From assembly GCF_001942335.1 (NCBI RefSeq), contig NZ_MKKH01000024.1, positions 1 to 44,767 of the forward strand: a stretch of 44,767 nucleotides of DNA, in the 5' to 3' direction. Numbering within the stretch: the stretch's first letter is position 1; every line of letters begins with the position of its first letter. This DNA comes from Cellulosimicrobium sp. CUA-896. Its GTDB lineage: Bacteria > Actinomycetota > Actinomycetes > Actinomycetales > Cellulomonadaceae. This document shows positions 27,802 through 36,421 of this stretch, piece by piece. Position numbers and translations under genes: made by a program. The notes beneath the pieces are model-generated. The model was not told where the DNA came from and did not search any database. It saw only the letters and a list, made by a program, of their open reading frames with translations.

Positions 27802-28965
27802 TCAGCCGTCCCCGCACACGTCGACGTCCTCCGCGTACCGCAGCCAGGGGGGCAGGTCCGCGAGGAACGCGTCGCGCACCTCGGGCGAGCCCGCGGCCCG
27901 CCAGTCGACGTCGTCGTCGATCTCGATCTCGAACTTCGCCCACTCGAACCAGTTGATCATCTTCAGCTGCGGGTACTCCTCGTGGGTGCGCTCGGAGAAC
28001 ACCTGCCGCCACCACGCCCGCTTGACGGCGAGCTCGTCGGCGCCGTCCCGCGACGGGGTGTAGATCGCCGACGTCTCGGGGATGGCGACGGGGTGCCCGT
28101 GCTCGACGCCGTAGACCTGGTAGAAGTCCGGGATCGCGGCGTCGTCCCCCGCGGTGCCGACGTACGTGCCCGTCAGCATCGCGAGGAACTTCCCGTCCTC
28201 GGTCACGTCGTTGTCGCCCCACGGGCGCTGGTTGCCCCAGTGGTAGAGCGAGATGCCCACCCAGTCCACCGCGTCGTCCCCGGGGAAGTACGGGAGGTAG
28301 GTGTCGTCGGCCATCGTCACCGCGCCGTCGCCGTCGGTGTCGAGCGCGGCGTGGTCGGGCGTCCCCGGCAGCGCGGCGAACTGCCCGCCCGTGAACGGGT
28401 ACCCGCCCCCGTAGTTCGGCGCCCACATCATGGAGGTGCCCGGGGCGCGCTCGTGGACCGCGGCGGCGACGCGGCGGAACGTCTCGACGTACTTCTGGGG
28501 CTGCTGGCCCCACGCGTACCAGGAGCCGTTCATCTCGTGGGCGAAGCGCAGGACGACGGGCACGCCGTCGGCGTTGAGGGCCCGCAGGTCCTCGGCGAGC
28601 CGGTCGACCACCTCGTCGCTCATCGTGTCGAGTCCGCCGTGCGGCTCGAGCGTGAGCAGCAGGACGCCGCCGTTCTCCTCGACCTGGCCCGCGGCACCGA
28701 CCGTGTGCTCCCAGGTCGCGTCGTCGTACGGGACGTCGGAGAACTGGACGGCGACGGCGGGCGCGTGCGCGAGGTCGTCCCGGTGCTCGGCCAGCGTCTC
28801 GGCCTCCCAGTCGAGGTTGACCCCGAGGAGCGCACCCTGCTCGGGCACGACCGCGTCGCGTCCGCCATGCACGCCGCGCGCGAGCGCCCGGCATCGACGG
28901 GGTGACGCGCGTGAAGCCGTACCCCACGCGCTCACCCCGAGCGCCATCACGACCAGCGGGGCCAC
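27802..28965 (-). CDS. Secreted or membrane-anchored GH26 glycoside hydrolase
   Basis: A GH26 hydrolase (beta-mannanase, lichenase or related). The acid/base Glu is in RFAHEMNGSWYAWG and the nucleophile Glu in VAIPETSAIYTP. GISLYHWGNQRPWGDND and MINWFEWAKFEIEIDDDVDW line the cleft. The loop LDTDGDGAVTMADD looks like a calcium site. The start is uncertain. A GTG at 28965 opens the frame, but the upstream in-frame residues (PRRTQRRRIGL before VAPLVVMALGVSAWG) look like a real basic signal-anchor region. A GTG at 29056 overlaps the STAS stop, but its frame differs by one. An indel between 29056 and about 28890 is likely, so the true gene probably begins at 29056. It is third in the GT2-STAS-GH26 operon. 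Confidence 0.8.
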   Translation of the reverse strand: MAPLVVMALGVSAWGTASRASPRRCRALARGVHGGRDAVVPEQGALLGVNLDWEAETLAEHRDDLAHAPAVAVQFSDVPYDDATWEHTVGAAGQVEENGGVLLLTLEPHGGLDTMSDEVVDRLAEDLRALNADGVPVVLRFAHEMNGSWYAWGQQPQKYVETFRRVAAAVHERAPGTSMMWAPNYGGGYPFTGGQFAALPGTPDHAALDTDGDGAVTMADDTYLPYFPGDDAVDWVGISLYHWGNQRPWGDNDVTEDGKFLAMLTGTYVGTAGDDAAIPDFYQVYGVEHGHPVAIPETSAIYTPSRDGADELAVKRAWWRQVFSERTHEEYPQLKMINWFEWAKFEIEIDDDVDWRAAGSPEVRDAFLADLPPWLRYAEDVDVCGDG

Positions 28966-29052
28966 GAGCCCGATCCGGCGGCGCTGTGTGCGCCGGGGGT
29001 GCAGGACGAAGACGGGCCCGTCGCCGGGCGGCGGCTGCGGGGGGCGCCCGGA

Positions 29053-29426
29053 TCACGGGGTCCCCGCCGTCGCGAGGGCGGCGGCGCGCTCGCCGTAGAC
29101 GCGGGTGACCACGTCGAGTCGCAGCGCGGCGTGCGCGTGCGCGACGGCGCGGGACAGCCCGTGCAGGCGCAGGTCGCCGCCCGCGGCGCGGGCGACGCGT
29201 CCGAGGTCGAGGACGCCGGCCACCCCGGAGGGCGTGACGCGGTCGACCGCGGAGACGTCGAGGAGGACGAGGACGGGGCCGTCGACGACGGCCCCGGCGA
29301 CCTGAGCGCGCAGCGCGAGCACCGCGCGGGCGCGAGAGGGCCGAGGACGGAGAGGTCGACGGTGCGCGGGTGCGCGACCGACGGCGCGACGGCAGAGGAC
29401 GAGGGGGTGCTGACGATCATGGCCAC
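29053..29426 (-). CDS. STAS-domain protein
   Basis: A small single-domain protein (about 124 aa) of the anti-sigma-factor-antagonist fold. It reads MAMIVSTPSSSAVAP, then VLALRAQVAGAVVDGPVLVLLDVSAVDRVTPSGVAGVLDLGRVARAAGGDLRLHGLS. The TPSG segment occupies the place of the usual DSSG phospho-serine loop, so phosphorylation control is possible. The GTG at 29426 has AGGAG 6 nt upstream. The frame breaks near 29331 (one base short in a G/C run) and ends at the TGA at 29053. It begins 15 nt after the GT2 synthase stop and abuts the GH26 gene, so it is cotranscribed with both. It may regulate the synthase or a stress response. The two-frame reading makes the N-terminus less certain. Confidence 0.7.
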
Positions 29427-29441
29427 GGTGAGCTCCTGGGA

Positions 29442-31369
29442 CTAGTTCTCGAGGACGCGGACGGTGGCAGCGTCGTTGCTGTCCGCCGCCGAGCCCGCCG
29501 CCGGACCCGTGGACAGGGCGGCGGCGACCTCGGGCGGCGCGGGGTGGGGGTCGACGACGGCGTCGCCGGGCCCCTGGTAGCGGGCGGCGCCGACGACGAC
29601 GCCGAGGAGGGCCAGGTCGACACCGACCCAGACGAGCGAGAGCAGGGTCGCGGCGTCGGACGCGTCGCCCGCGAGGGCGCGCTGGACCCCGACGGCCGCC
29701 GCGACGAGCAGGAGCGCCCCGGTGAGGAGCTGGACCCGCACGTGGCGGAACCCGCCGCCGGTGGACTGCTTGGTCTTGGACGTGACGGAGAAGGTGAGGT
29801 GCCGGCGCAGGAACACGGCGGCGGCGCCCGAGAGCGTCGCCGCGATCCACGTCGGGAACAGGGCGAACGACATCTGCTGCCCGCGCCACAGCCCGCGCGC
29901 CCCGTGCCCGGAGACCTGGAACAGCAGCTGGCAGGCCGCGAAGAACGGGACGAAGTGGAGGAAGAACAGGGCGGGGTCGGCGTGCAGCGGGAAGACGCCG
30001 GCGGTGAGGAAGAGGATCGGCGCGGCGAGGTAGGCGAGGGCGGCGAACCCGCTGAGGTAGCTCGTCATCGTGGCCAGGTACATGAGCCGCTGGGCGAGGG
30101 TGAGGCCGCTGACGGTGAGGGGGTTGTCGCTGAAGAACACCTGCATCGAGCCGGACGCCAGCGCAGGCGCTGGGAGAGCATCGTGCCCACGTCCTCCGGC
30201 GCGAGGCCGCGCACGAGGACCTCGTGGTGGTACACGCTCGTCCACCCCATCGCGTGCAGGTGCATGGCGGTCGCCATGTCCTCGGTGATGCTCGACGTGT
30301 CGAGAGGGTGGATGGTCAGCGCCTGGTCGGTCCGGGCGACGTCGACCGCCTCGAGGACGGCGTCCAGCTCGGGCACGACGTCGTCGGGCAGGTCGGGGTG
30401 CGCCACGACGGCGCGCGAGAAGTCCGCACGGAGCGCGTAGGTGATCTCGGAGAGCACCTCCCCGTGCCGGAACCCGTCCTCCGCCCGCCGGATCGCGGCC
30501 AGCGCCTCCTCGGCGACGGGCATCGCCGCCGGCTCGCGGACGGCGAGCTCGCCGAGCAGGTCCTGCACGCGCGAGCGGCCCGCGCGCAGCGCCTTGCGCA
30601 TCCGGCCGTTCGCCGTGCGCGTGAAGCGCGTGAGGCCGAGGGCCATGAGCGCCTCGCGGCGCAGCACGGCGTTGGAGCCGCAGAAGAACGCGGCCCCCCA
30701 ACCGTCCTTGCCCTGCTGGATCGGGCCGTAGAACAGCTCCGCGTTGCTGCCCAGCGGGTCCTGGCGCGTCACGTTCCAGAAGTGCTGCGGCGTCTGGACG
30801 AACGCGACCTCCTCGTCCGTGAAGTAGCCGAGCACCCGGTCGAGGAACCGCGGCTCCGGGACCTGGTCGGCGTCGAGGATCGCGACGAGCTCGCCCGTCG
30901 TGCGGAAGAGCGCGTTGTTGACGTTGCCGGCCTTCGCGTGGCGCGGCCGGCCCTCCCACTCGGGCCCTCGGGTGATGTACCCGACGCCGACCCGTGCGGC
31001 CGCGCGCTCGAGCTCCGGGCGGGCGCCGTCGTCGAGGATCCACGTCTCGTGCGGATAGGTCATGTCGCGGGCCGCGACCGCGGTCCGCAGGACGAGCTCG
31101 AGAGGCTCGTTGTACGTGGTGACGAAGACGTCGACGGTGAGCCCCTCGGGCGCCGGCGGCGCCGGGGGACGACGTCTCGCGTTCCACGTCGTCAGCGCGT
31201 AGAGGACGGTCTCCCCGAGGCTGTACGTCTCCGCGAGGACCAGCGGGACGGCGATCCACCACGCCTCCCACGCGACCGTGCCCGTCCAGCGCCACGTGAT
31301 GTAGACCAGACCGAACGCCACCGCGACGACCGCGAGCACCCGGACCGTCATCAACCTGCTGCTTCCCAT
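29442..31369 (-). CDS. Processive GT2 beta-glucan synthase (cellulose/curdlan-synthase-like)
   Basis: Membrane glycosyltransferase of about 642 aa that would polymerise a UDP-sugar and pass the chain through the membrane. Two N-terminal helices precede the catalytic loop with VFVTTYNEP, DDG, LDADQVP (DxD) and ITEDMATAMH (TED). Then comes QRLRW, which is the Q-x-x-R-W motif, and five or so C-terminal helices with FSVTSK, the FxVTxK gating loop. The C-terminal c-di-GMP-binding PilZ domain of BcsA is absent; curdlan synthase also lacks PilZ. The frame breaks near 30160, one G short directly after QRLRW, and resumes as ASGSMQVFFSDNP. The ATG at 31369 follows GAAGGG. It heads an operon with STAS and GH26 genes. 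The product polymer cannot be fixed from sequence. Confidence 0.85.
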
Positions 31370-31745
31370 GCCCCGAACCCTTCGCCGTCCCGACCAACGA
31401 CGAGCGCGTCGTGCGGACCCGCGAGGGGGACGCCCGGCGTGCTCCGGAGCGGCGGCGTCGGTGGCGTCGCGAGATGCGTGCTCAGCACCTCCACGTGCCG
31501 GTCGCGACCTCCCCCTCCCCGTCCCTGCCCCGCTCGCGCGGGACCCGGACGGAGGGCCGTGACGTGCCTCGAATGTAGACGAGCGGGTGAGGCCCGACCA
31601 GGCCTCCTGGGCCCGTCGCGGCGGAAATCCGCACGTCGGGCCAGAACCTGCACAGACCGGCAACGTCGCGGAAACCTCGCGCCCCCGGGGGCGGCCCGGC
31701 GTTCACCCGGTCGTCACACGGCGCCGCCGCGGCGCGGCCGTGGGG
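31370..31745. other. Intergenic region between the GT2 operon and glyA
   Basis: About 375 bp without a supportable gene. A TACATT -10-like element on the minus strand (31577-31572) could drive the GT2 operon and would give a leader of about 195 nt. I looked in that leader for c-di-GMP riboswitch consensus blocks and saw none. Two palindromes are visible: gcccccgggggc (31681-31692), and gcgccg-ccg-cggcgc (31721-31735), which sits just upstream of the glyA -10. Confidence 0.45.
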
Positions 31746-31751
31746 TAGCAT
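31746..31751 (+). promoter_or_regulatory. -10 element (TAGCAT) of the glyA riboswitch transcript
   Basis: TAGCAT ends 5 nt before the P1 stem of the riboswitch, the same geometry as at purH. No clear -35 is visible; a small palindrome (31721-31735) occupies that area. Confidence 0.5.
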
Positions 31752-31756
31752 CGACG

Positions 31757-31862
31757 CGTCGCGACTGGCGCGTCCCGGAGCTGCTTCGGCAGGCCGCGGG
31801 AGGGTGGAGAACCACCGGGGAGCGACGAGCTGTGCAGACGACGGGTCGTTCGCCTGGGCCCC
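31757..31862 (+). promoter_or_regulatory. ZTP (pfl motif) riboswitch upstream of glyA-folD
   Basis: The same class as at purH. P1 is cgtcgc (31757-31762) with gcgacg (31822-31827), followed by GACTGGCG. P2 is ggtgg/ccacc (31804-31808 with 31812-31816). GGGGAGCGACG comes next, then the ligand block CGCCTGGGCC (31851-31860). Between GACTGGCG and P2 lies an extra stem of about 30 nt. It is capped by the UUCG tetraloop hairpin ctgc-ttcg-gcag (31781-31792) and absent from the purH copy. ZTP binding should raise glyA-folD expression when 10-formyl-THF is short. Confidence 0.92.
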
Positions 31863-31947
31863 GGGTCACCACCTGGTGGGTGCGTGCCCGGACGAGCCGC
31901 ACCGGAAGCCGGACCGACGACACTGCCGCAGACCGCGAGGAGACGCC

Positions 31948-33249
31948 ATGAGCGCCCAGCCCGTTGACCGCCCCGCCCCGAACGTCCTCGACGCCCCGCT
32001 CGCCGAGCTCGACCCGGAGATCGCCGCCGTCCTCGACGGGGAGCTCGCCCGCCAGCGCGACACGCTCGAGATGATCGCGTCGGAGAACTTCGTGCCGCGC
32101 GCGGTGCTGCAGGCGCAGGGGTCGGTCCTCACCAACAAGTACGCGGAGGGCTATCCGGGACGCCGGTACTACGGCGGTTGCGAGCAGGTCGACGTCGCGG
32201 AGAACCTCGCCATCGCGCGGGCGAAGGACCTGTTCGGCGCCGAGCACGCCAACGTCCAGCCGCACTCGGGCGCCACCGCGAACGCCGCCGTGCTGCACGC
32301 CCTGATCAACAAGGGCGACAAGATCCTCGGCCTCGAGCTGGCCCACGGCGGCCACCTCACGCACGGCATGAAGATCAACTTCTCCGGCAAGCTCTACGAC
32401 GTCGCCGCGTACGGCGTGGACCCGCAGTCGTACCGCATCGAGATGGACGAGGTGCGCAAGCAGGCGCTCGAGACGCGCCCCGACGTCATCATCGCCGGCT
32501 GGTCCGCGTACCCGCGCCACCTCGACTTCGCGGCGTTCCGCGAGGTCGCGGACGAGGTCGGCGCGAAGCTCTGGGTCGACATGGCGCACTTCGCCGGGCT
32601 CGTCGCGGCCGGCCTGCACCCGTCGCCGGTGCCGTACGCCGACGTCGTGTCGTCCACGGTGCACAAGACCATCGGCGGCCCCCGCTCCGGCTTCATCCTC
32701 AGCAAGGAGGAGTACGCCAAGAAGATCGACTCCGCCGTGTTCCCGGGCCAGCAGGGCGGCCCGCTCATGCACGTCGTCGCGGCGAAGGCCGTGTCGTTCA
32801 AGATCGCCGGCTCGGCGGACTTCAAGGACCGTCAGGAGCGCACGCTGCGCGGCGCGAGCATCATCGCGGACCGCCTCGCGCAGGCCGACGTCGCCGAGGC
32901 GGGCGTCTCCGTCCTCACGGGCGGCACCGACGTCCACCTCGTGCTCGTGGACCTGCGGCACAGCGCGCTCGACGGCCAGCAGGCCGAGGACCTCCTGCAC
33001 GAGGTCGGCATCACCGTGAACCGCAACGCGGTGCCGTTCGACCCGCGCCCGCCGCGCGTCACGTCCGGCCTGCGGATCGGCACGCCCGCGCTCGCGACCC
33101 GCGGCTTCGGCGACGCCGAGTTCACGGAGGTCGCGGAGGTCATCGCGACCGCGCTGCGCGAGGGCGCCGCGGCGGACGTCGAGGCGCTCCGCGGACGCGT
33201 CGCGACGCTCACGGCGGACTTCCCGCTCTACCCGGACCTCCAGCAGTGA
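31948..33249 (+). CDS. glyA: Serine hydroxymethyltransferase
   Basis: PLP enzyme converting serine and THF to glycine and 5,10-methylene-THF, the main source of one-carbon units. The 433-aa protein is intact. Early blocks are [48 protein letters not shown] and [20 protein letters not shown]. The cofactor region is [21 protein letters not shown], with the Schiff-base Lys in [14 protein letters not shown]. The ATG at 31948 has a CGAGGAG site. It is controlled by the ZTP riboswitch and overlaps folD by 4 nt (GTGA), so the two are translationally coupled and act in consecutive folate steps. Confidence 0.97.
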   Translation: MSAQPVDRPAPNVLDAPLAELDPEIAAVLDGELARQRDTLEMIASENFVPRAVLQAQGSVLTNKYAEGYPGRRYYGGCEQVDVAENLAIARAKDLFGAEHANVQPHSGATANAAVLHALINKGDKILGLELAHGGHLTHGMKINFSGKLYDVAAYGVDPQSYRIEMDEVRKQALETRPDVIIAGWSAYPRHLDFAAFREVADEVGAKLWVDMAHFAGLVAAGLHPSPVPYADVVSSTVHKTIGGPRSGFILSKEEYAKKIDSAVFPGQQGGPLMHVVAAKAVSFKIAGSADFKDRQERTLRGASIIADRLAQADVAEAGVSVLTGGTDVHLVLVDLRHSALDGQQAEDLLHEVGITVNRNAVPFDPRPPRVTSGLRIGTPALATRGFGDAEFTEVAEVIATALREGAAADVEALRGRVATLTADFPLYPDLQQ

Positions 33250-34127
33250 CGGCCCAGGTCCTCGACGGCAAGGCCACCGCGGCCGCGATCAAGGCGGAGC
33301 TCCGCGACCGGGTGACCGCGCTGCGCGAGCGCGGCGTCGTGCCCGGGCTGGGCACCGTCCTCGTGGGGGAGGACCCGGGCTCGATGTCCTACGTCGCGGG
33401 CAAGCACCGCGACTGCGCCGAGGTCGGGATCGCCTCCCTCCGGGAGGACCTGCCCGCGGACGCGACGCAGGCCGACGTCGAGGCGGCGATCGACCGTCTC
33501 AACGCCGACCCGGCGTGCACCGGCTACATCGTGCAGCTCCCGCTGCCGGCGGGCGTCGACACGAACGCCGTGCTCGAGCGCATCGACCCGGCCAAGGACG
33601 CCGACGGCCTGCACCCGACCAACCTCGGGCGTCTCGTGCTGCGCGTCAACGAGCCGATCACCTCGCCGCTCCCGTGCACGCCGGCCGGGATCGTCGAGCT
33701 CGTGCAGCGGCACGGCATCGACCTCGCGGGCAAGGACGTCGTGGTCGTCGGGCGCGGCACGACCGTGGGCCGCTCCATCGGCCTGCTCCTCACGCGCCGC
33801 GACATCAACGCGACCGTCACGCTGACCCACACCGGCACGCGCGACGTCGCCCAGCACCTGCGCGGGGCCGACGTGATCGTCGCCGCGGCGGGCGTCGCGG
33901 GCTTCGTCCAGCCGGAGCACGTCAAGCCCGGCGCCGTCGTGCTCGACGTCGGCGTGAGCCGCGTCGTCGAGCCCGAGACCGGGAAGGCGCGTCTGCGCGG
34001 CGACGTCGACCCCGGCGTCGCCGAGGTCGCGGGCTGGCTGTCGCCCAACCCTGGCGGGGTCGGCCCGATGACGCGCGCCATGCTGCTCGCGAACGTCGTC
34101 GACACCGCGGAGCGGGCGCTCGCCTGA
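33246..34127 (+). CDS. folD: Methylene-THF dehydrogenase / methenyl-THF cyclohydrolase
   Basis: Converts 5,10-methylene-THF to 10-formyl-THF with NADP reduction, feeding purH. The 293-aa protein has [14 protein letters not shown] (catalytic Lys region), the signature block [13 protein letters not shown] and [16 protein letters not shown]. The nucleotide loop is [18 protein letters not shown], and the ending is [19 protein letters not shown]. The start is the GTG at 33246, inside the glyA stop; no separate promoter is visible. It is thus under the same ZTP riboswitch. A terminator hairpin follows. Confidence 0.96.
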   Translation: MTAQVLDGKATAAAIKAELRDRVTALRERGVVPGLGTVLVGEDPGSMSYVAGKHRDCAEVGIASLREDLPADATQADVEAAIDRLNADPACTGYIVQLPLPAGVDTNAVLERIDPAKDADGLHPTNLGRLVLRVNEPITSPLPCTPAGIVELVQRHGIDLAGKDVVVVGRGTTVGRSIGLLLTRRDINATVTLTHTGTRDVAQHLRGADVIVAAAGVAGFVQPEHVKPGAVVLDVGVSRVVEPETGKARLRGDVDPGVAEVAGWLSPNPGGVGPMTRAMLLANVVDTAERALA

Positions 34128-34145
34128 CGGCGCGGTCGGCAACGG

Positions 34146-34174
34146 ACGGGCGTCGTGCGTGGCACGGCGCCCGT
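34146..34174 (+). terminator. Hairpin terminator of glyA-folD
   Basis: A 13-bp stem (34146-34158 with 34162-34174, one G-U pair) with the 3-nt loop gtg, 19 nt after the folD stop. The next gene has its own -10 at 34191. Confidence 0.75.
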
Positions 34175-34202
34175 TCCGCCGTCCGAGCGCTACTCTGCGC
34201 GC

Positions 34203-35495
34203 GTGAGCGACGCCGAGCCGGTGGTCCCGGCCACGCCCGTGGCCCTCGAGGCCACGACCGCCCAGCACCTGCGCCGGACCCGGTCCGCGGTCACCGCGGC
34301 GTACGCCGTGCAGGGGGCGGGCTTCGCCGTCGTCCTCACGAGCATCCCCGGGTACGAGGACCGTCTGGGCATCGGCGACGACGTCGTCACGCTCGTCGTG
34401 CTCGGCGTGTGCGTGTGCGCGGGGCTCGGCAGCGCGCTGTCCGGCGCCGTCTCGGCACGCCGGGGATCGCGCGCCGTCGTCGTCGGCGGGCTGCTGCTCG
34501 CCGCGCTGGGGATCGCCGGTGCGGGAGCCGCCCCGACGTGGCCGCCGTTCTTCGTCGCGCTCGCGGCGTACGGCGTCGCGCTCGGCAGCGTGGACGCCGC
34601 CATGAACATGCAGGGCATCGAGGTGGAACGGGCGTACGGCCGGAGCCTGCTCGCGTCGTTCTACGCCGGCAACGCCGCGGGCGGCGTCGTGGGCGCGCTC
34701 GTCGTCTCCGGCGCCGTGCTCGTGGGGCTGTCCCAGCCGCTCGCCCTGCCGGCCGTCGGGCTCCTCGTGGCCGGGGCGGCCGTCCCGCTGGCGCCGCGGC
34801 TCGTCGCGTCGCGAGGCCCGGTGCCCGACGGCGCACGGTCGGCCGCCGCCGGCGCCTCCGCGGTGCCCGGCCACGGCGTCCGGGTCGCGGCCGGCACGGT
34901 CGCGGTGCTCGGGCTCGCGATGGTCGCGTTCCCCGTCGCCGACTCCGCGATCTCCAGCTGGAGCGCGGTCTTCCTGCGCGACGTCCTGCTGACGAGCCCC
35001 GCGGTCGCCCCGCTCGGCTACGCCGCCTACCAGGCCGCGCTCATCGTCTCGCGGCTCACGGGCGACCGGCTGGTCGAGCGGCTCGGCCGGGTCCGCGTCG
35101 TGCGCGTCGGTGGCGCCCTCGGGGCGCTCGGCTTCCTCGCCGTCGCGGCGGCACCGGCGTGGCCGGTCGCCGTGCTCGGTCTCGCCGCCACCGGGCTCGG
35201 CCTCGGTGTCGTCGCACCGCTCGCGTTCTCCGCCGCAGGAGACCGCGCACGCGAGGCCGTGGCCGCCCGGACGGACGGCCGCGCCGCCGCACCAGGGATG
35301 GTCGAGGACGTGACCGACCGCGCGGTCGCCCGGCTCAACGTCTTCACCTACGCCGGGGCGGTGCTCGGCGGCGTGCTGACGGGCGTGTTCGCGACGGCGG
35401 ACCAGCTGCGCGCCGGGTTCGTCGTCCTCGCGGTCCTCGCCACCGTCTCCGCCGTCCTCGCGGGCCGGTTCCGGGAGCACCGTCCGGCGGCGTGA
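34203..35495 (+). CDS. Major facilitator superfamily transporter
   Basis: A 430-aa membrane protein with about 12 hydrophobic segments in two halves. The first half has GLGSALSGAVSARRGSRAVVVGGLLLAALG (an MFS motif-A-like loop) and ALGSVDAAMNMQGIEVERAYGRSLLASFYAGNAAGGVVGAL. The second has LTGDRLVERLGRVRVVRVGGALGALGFL. The block VDAAMNMQ with EV and SLLASF resembles FucP/NarK-like actinobacterial efflux or sugar permeases, but the substrate is unknown. The GTG at 34203 is 6 nt after TACTCT (34191-34196), suggesting a leaderless transcript. The open frame extends to 34155 without features. Confidence 0.85.
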   Translation: MSDAEPVVPATPVALEATTAQHLRRTRSAVTAAYAVQGAGFAVVLTSIPGYEDRLGIGDDVVTLVVLGVCVCAGLGSALSGAVSARRGSRAVVVGGLLLAALGIAGAGAAPTWPPFFVALAAYGVALGSVDAAMNMQGIEVERAYGRSLLASFYAGNAAGGVVGALVVSGAVLVGLSQPLALPAVGLLVAGAAVPLAPRLVASRGPVPDGARSAAAGASAVPGHGVRVAAGTVAVLGLAMVAFPVADSAISSWSAVFLRDVLLTSPAVAPLGYAAYQAALIVSRLTGDRLVERLGRVRVVRVGGALGALGFLAVAAAPAWPVAVLGLAATGLGLGVVAPLAFSAAGDRAREAVAARTDGRAAAPGMVEDVTDRAVARLNVFTYAGAVLGGVLTGVFATADQLRAGFVVLAVLATVSAVLAGRFREHRPAA

Positions 35496-35562
35496 GCGGC
35501 GCCACCACGCCGCCCCGTCCTCGGACGCCCGCGGCGCCGGCGGACCGTGATGGGATGTCCCG

Positions 35563-36364
35563 GTGCTGACGATCGCCACCGCCAACGTGAACGGGATCCG
35601 CGCCGCTGTCCGCCGGGGCATGGACGCGTGGATCGCCTCCCGCACCCCCGACGTGCTGCTGCTCCAGGAGGTGCGCGCCCGACTCCGTGGTGCACGACCT
35701 CCTCGGCGGGTGGCACATCGCCCACCAGGCGTGCGACATCAAGGGCCGCGCCGGCGTCGCCGTCGCGTCGCGCCTCCCGGTGCACGCGGTGCGCGTCGGG
35801 CTGGGTGCGGGTGAGCCCGAGCCGCCCGTCGACACCGGGCGCTGGGTCGAGGCCGACGTCGAGCTCGCCGACGGGACGACGCTCACCGTCGTGTCCGCCT
35901 ACATCCACTCCGGCACCGTGTCCCAGCCCGAGACGATGGTGCAGAAGTACGCGTACCTGGAGAAGGTCACCGCGCGCCTGCGCGAGCTCACCGCCGACGG
36001 CCGCCTCGCCGTGCTCGCGGGCGACCTCAACATCGCGCACCGCAACGCCGACATCAAGAACTGGAAGGGCAACCTCAAGAGCGCCGGCTTCCTGCCCGAG
36101 GAGCGCGCCTACGTCGACAGGTGGCTCGACGACGTCGGCCTCGTCGACCTCGGCCGCGTGCACGGCGGCGAGGGCCCCGGCCCGTTCACGTGGTGGTCGT
36201 GGCGCGGCCGCGCGTTCGACAACGACTCCGGCTGGCGCATCGACTACCAGCTCGCGACGCCCGCCCTCGCCGAGCGCGCGGTCAAGGTCGAGGTCGACCG
36301 GGCGCCGTCGCACGCCGAGCGCTGGAGCGACCACGCGCCGCTCGTCGTCACCTACGACGTCTGA
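35563..36364 (+). CDS. xth: Exodeoxyribonuclease III / AP endonuclease
   Basis: DNA repair nuclease of the exonuclease III family, about 267 aa. Catalytic elements visible are Asn in IATANVNGIRA, Glu in LLLQEVRA, Tyr in SAYIHSG, Asp and Asn in LAGDLNIAHRNADIKN, WWSWRGRAFDNDSGWRIDYQLAT, and the Asp-His pair in WSDHAPLVV. The GTG at 35563 opens the frame. Two bases are missing near 35680 (a CCCCC run read as CCC), just after the catalytic Glu. The sequence resumes as DSVVHDLLGGWHIAHQACDIKGRAGVAV. With that repaired the length is normal. A strong bidirectional terminator separates it from galK. Confidence 0.92.
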
Positions 36365-36377
36365 CCACGAACGAGAC

Positions 36378-36411
36378 AGCCGCCCCTCCGGTCGCGACCG
36401 GAGGGGCGGCT
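36378..36411. terminator. Bidirectional terminator between xth and galK
   Basis: A perfect 34-bp inverted repeat (arms of 17 bp, 36378-36394 and 36395-36411, so the hairpin turns within tcgcga). TTTCG follows on the plus strand. It lies between the two convergent stops. Confidence 0.9.
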
Positions 36412-36421
36412 TTCGTCTGCC

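Noticed and set aside
31370..31571. c-di-GMP or c-di-AMP riboswitch in the leader of the GT2 synthase operon
   Set aside because: The long leader made this attractive, but I could not find the conserved blocks of either class.
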